Part shown: in pieces, positions 5,312 through 5,696 of the stretch
Numbering within the stretch: position 1 is the first letter of the stretch
How the letters are laid out: every line of letters begins with the position of its first letter
DNA from: Candidatus Wolfebacteria bacterium GWA1_42_9
Lineage (GTDB): Bacteria > Patescibacteriota > Minisyncoccia > UBA6257 > JAGOQP01
NCBI GenBank assembly: GCA_001793775.1
Contig: MGIN01000010.1
Span: 24,467-30,162, forward strand
Length of the DNA stretch: 5,696 nucleotides
Direction: 5' to 3'
Notes under the pieces: generated by a model
The model's input: only the letters and a program-made list of their open reading frames with translations
Database searches by the model: none
What the model was told of the DNA's origin: nothing
Program-made: the position numbers and the translations under genes

Positions 5312-5370
5312 CTACTAATTTTTACCAATACACAAATATTAGTATATTCGTACTAATTCGTAATTAGTAG
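5312..5370. repeat. AT-rich inverted-repeat cluster after the right-edge gene
   Basis: CTACTAATT (5312-5320) is inverted as AATTAGTAG (5362-5370). A tighter hairpin sits inside: TACTAATT (5351-5358) against AATTAGTA (5362-5369) with loop CGT. 'ATTCGTA' occurs twice, at 5346-5352 and 5356-5362. The block lies directly after the stop of the right-edge gene on the - strand. It could form a weak RNA hairpin, but it lacks a GC core and a proper T run, so it looks more like a Patescibacteria intergenic repeat than a classical terminator. Confidence 0.5.
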
Positions 5371-5373
5371 AGA

Positions 5374-5696
5374 TCACACCATTGGTTCGGCATTCTTTTC
5401 TTCTCCGGCGCCTGCTTCCCCAGCTTTCTTGCCGCCTTCAATGATGGCTTTTTCCTGAGCACTCCGGATAATGGAAGATTCCTCTTCTTCGATTAGTTTT
5501 TTAGCGGCGCCGGCGGGAATAGCGTATTTGGATCTGGAATGTTCCACAATCTCCGTTTTATAAGAAGGATGGGTGGGAGGAAGAACTTTTAGAGTTTGGG
5601 CGGAAAAAGGATCGTAGGCCTCGCCGTTAATAATCATTTTAATGTAAAATTCCTGAATCCCTAAATTGACCATATCTTTGGCGCTAAAGACCGGAG
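5374..5696 (-). CDS. C-terminal fragment, possibly a VirD4/TraG- or HerA-like DNA-transfer ATPase
   Basis: The reading frame is open to the window edge (7 more codons, PVFSAKD, before the first ATG at 5673), and no ribosome site precedes that ATG, so the gene most likely starts outside the window. The visible 107 residues begin 'PVFSAKDMVNLGIQEFYIKM', then 'INGEAYDPFSAQTL' and 'PPTHPSYKTEIVEHSRSKYAIP'. They end in a charged, Ala/Gly/Glu-rich low-complexity tail (about IEEEESSIIRSAQEKAIIEG onward) typical of a disordered C-terminus. The 'YIKMxIxGxxxxPFSAxTL' pattern resembles the end of type IV coupling-protein/DUF87-like ATPases in Patescibacteria, which bind DNA or power conjugation- or pilus-like machines. 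The Walker motifs would lie outside the window, so the call rests on family memory only. Confidence 0.5.
   Translation of the reverse strand, partial: PVFSAKDMVNLGIQEFYIKMIINGEAYDPFSAQTLKVLPPTHPSYKTEIVEHSRSKYAIPAGAAKKLIEEEESSIIRSAQEKAIIEGGKKAGEAGAGEEKNAEPMV

Noticed and set aside
4840..5367. A 175-codon open frame on the + strand across cutA and the gap
   Set aside because: It is antisense to cutA, whose motifs are unmistakable, and it shows no recognisable domain. It is a shadow frame.

Overview
The window looks like a piece of a Candidate Phyla Radiation (Patescibacteria, probably Parcubacteria-like) genome. Three things suggest this. One is a very cysteine-rich, zinc-ribbon protein of a type I associate almost entirely with those genomes. 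Another is several short palindromic repeats of the kind scattered through them, two of which are read in frame inside genes (as 'LPAGRQV' and as an 'RSPDQDASG'-type peptide). The third is the near absence of clear Shine-Dalgarno sites. This placement rests on recall and pattern, not on a search.

Layout. On the + strand, 1-1926 encodes a multi-pass GT39/PMT-like glycosyltransferase. An AT-rich 127-base gap follows, then a perfect 36-base palindrome (2054-2089) that can terminate transcription in both directions. Everything after that is on the - strand. Read in transcription order from the right edge, the genes are: the C-terminal part of a protein resembling VirD4/TraG- or HerA-like ATPases (5696-5374, cut by the window); cutA (5265-4960); the 605-residue cysteine-rich protein (4886-3069); a 185-base stretch of gene remnants and repeats (3068-2884); and an FtsQ/DivIB-like cell-division protein (2883-2077), which converges on the glycosyltransferase.

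The most interesting part is the cysteine-rich gene and its downstream region. The protein has related zinc-ribbon segments at both ends. Between them lie two solenoid-like stretches with cysteines often spaced by 12 residues, each closing with the same C-V-G-L-x-N-K-x-Y-C module. Its second ribbon appears to have lost all four cysteines. Its C-terminal ribbon carries an 18-residue insert encoded by a palindromic element. The 3' 40% of the gene is clearly richer in GC than the 5' 60%. Just downstream are two further degenerate copies of the same C-terminal coding tail, each joined on its upstream side to a different repeat. They differ from the intact tail mostly at synonymous positions, so they look like old paralogues worn down to their ends and not fresh duplications. 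The last relic supplies a perfect extended -10 sequence just in front of ftsQ.

The genes do not form an obvious single pathway. FtsQ (division) and the glycosyltransferase (envelope glycosylation) are envelope functions. CutA is a small trimeric protein linked to metal tolerance. The role of the cysteine-rich protein is unknown.
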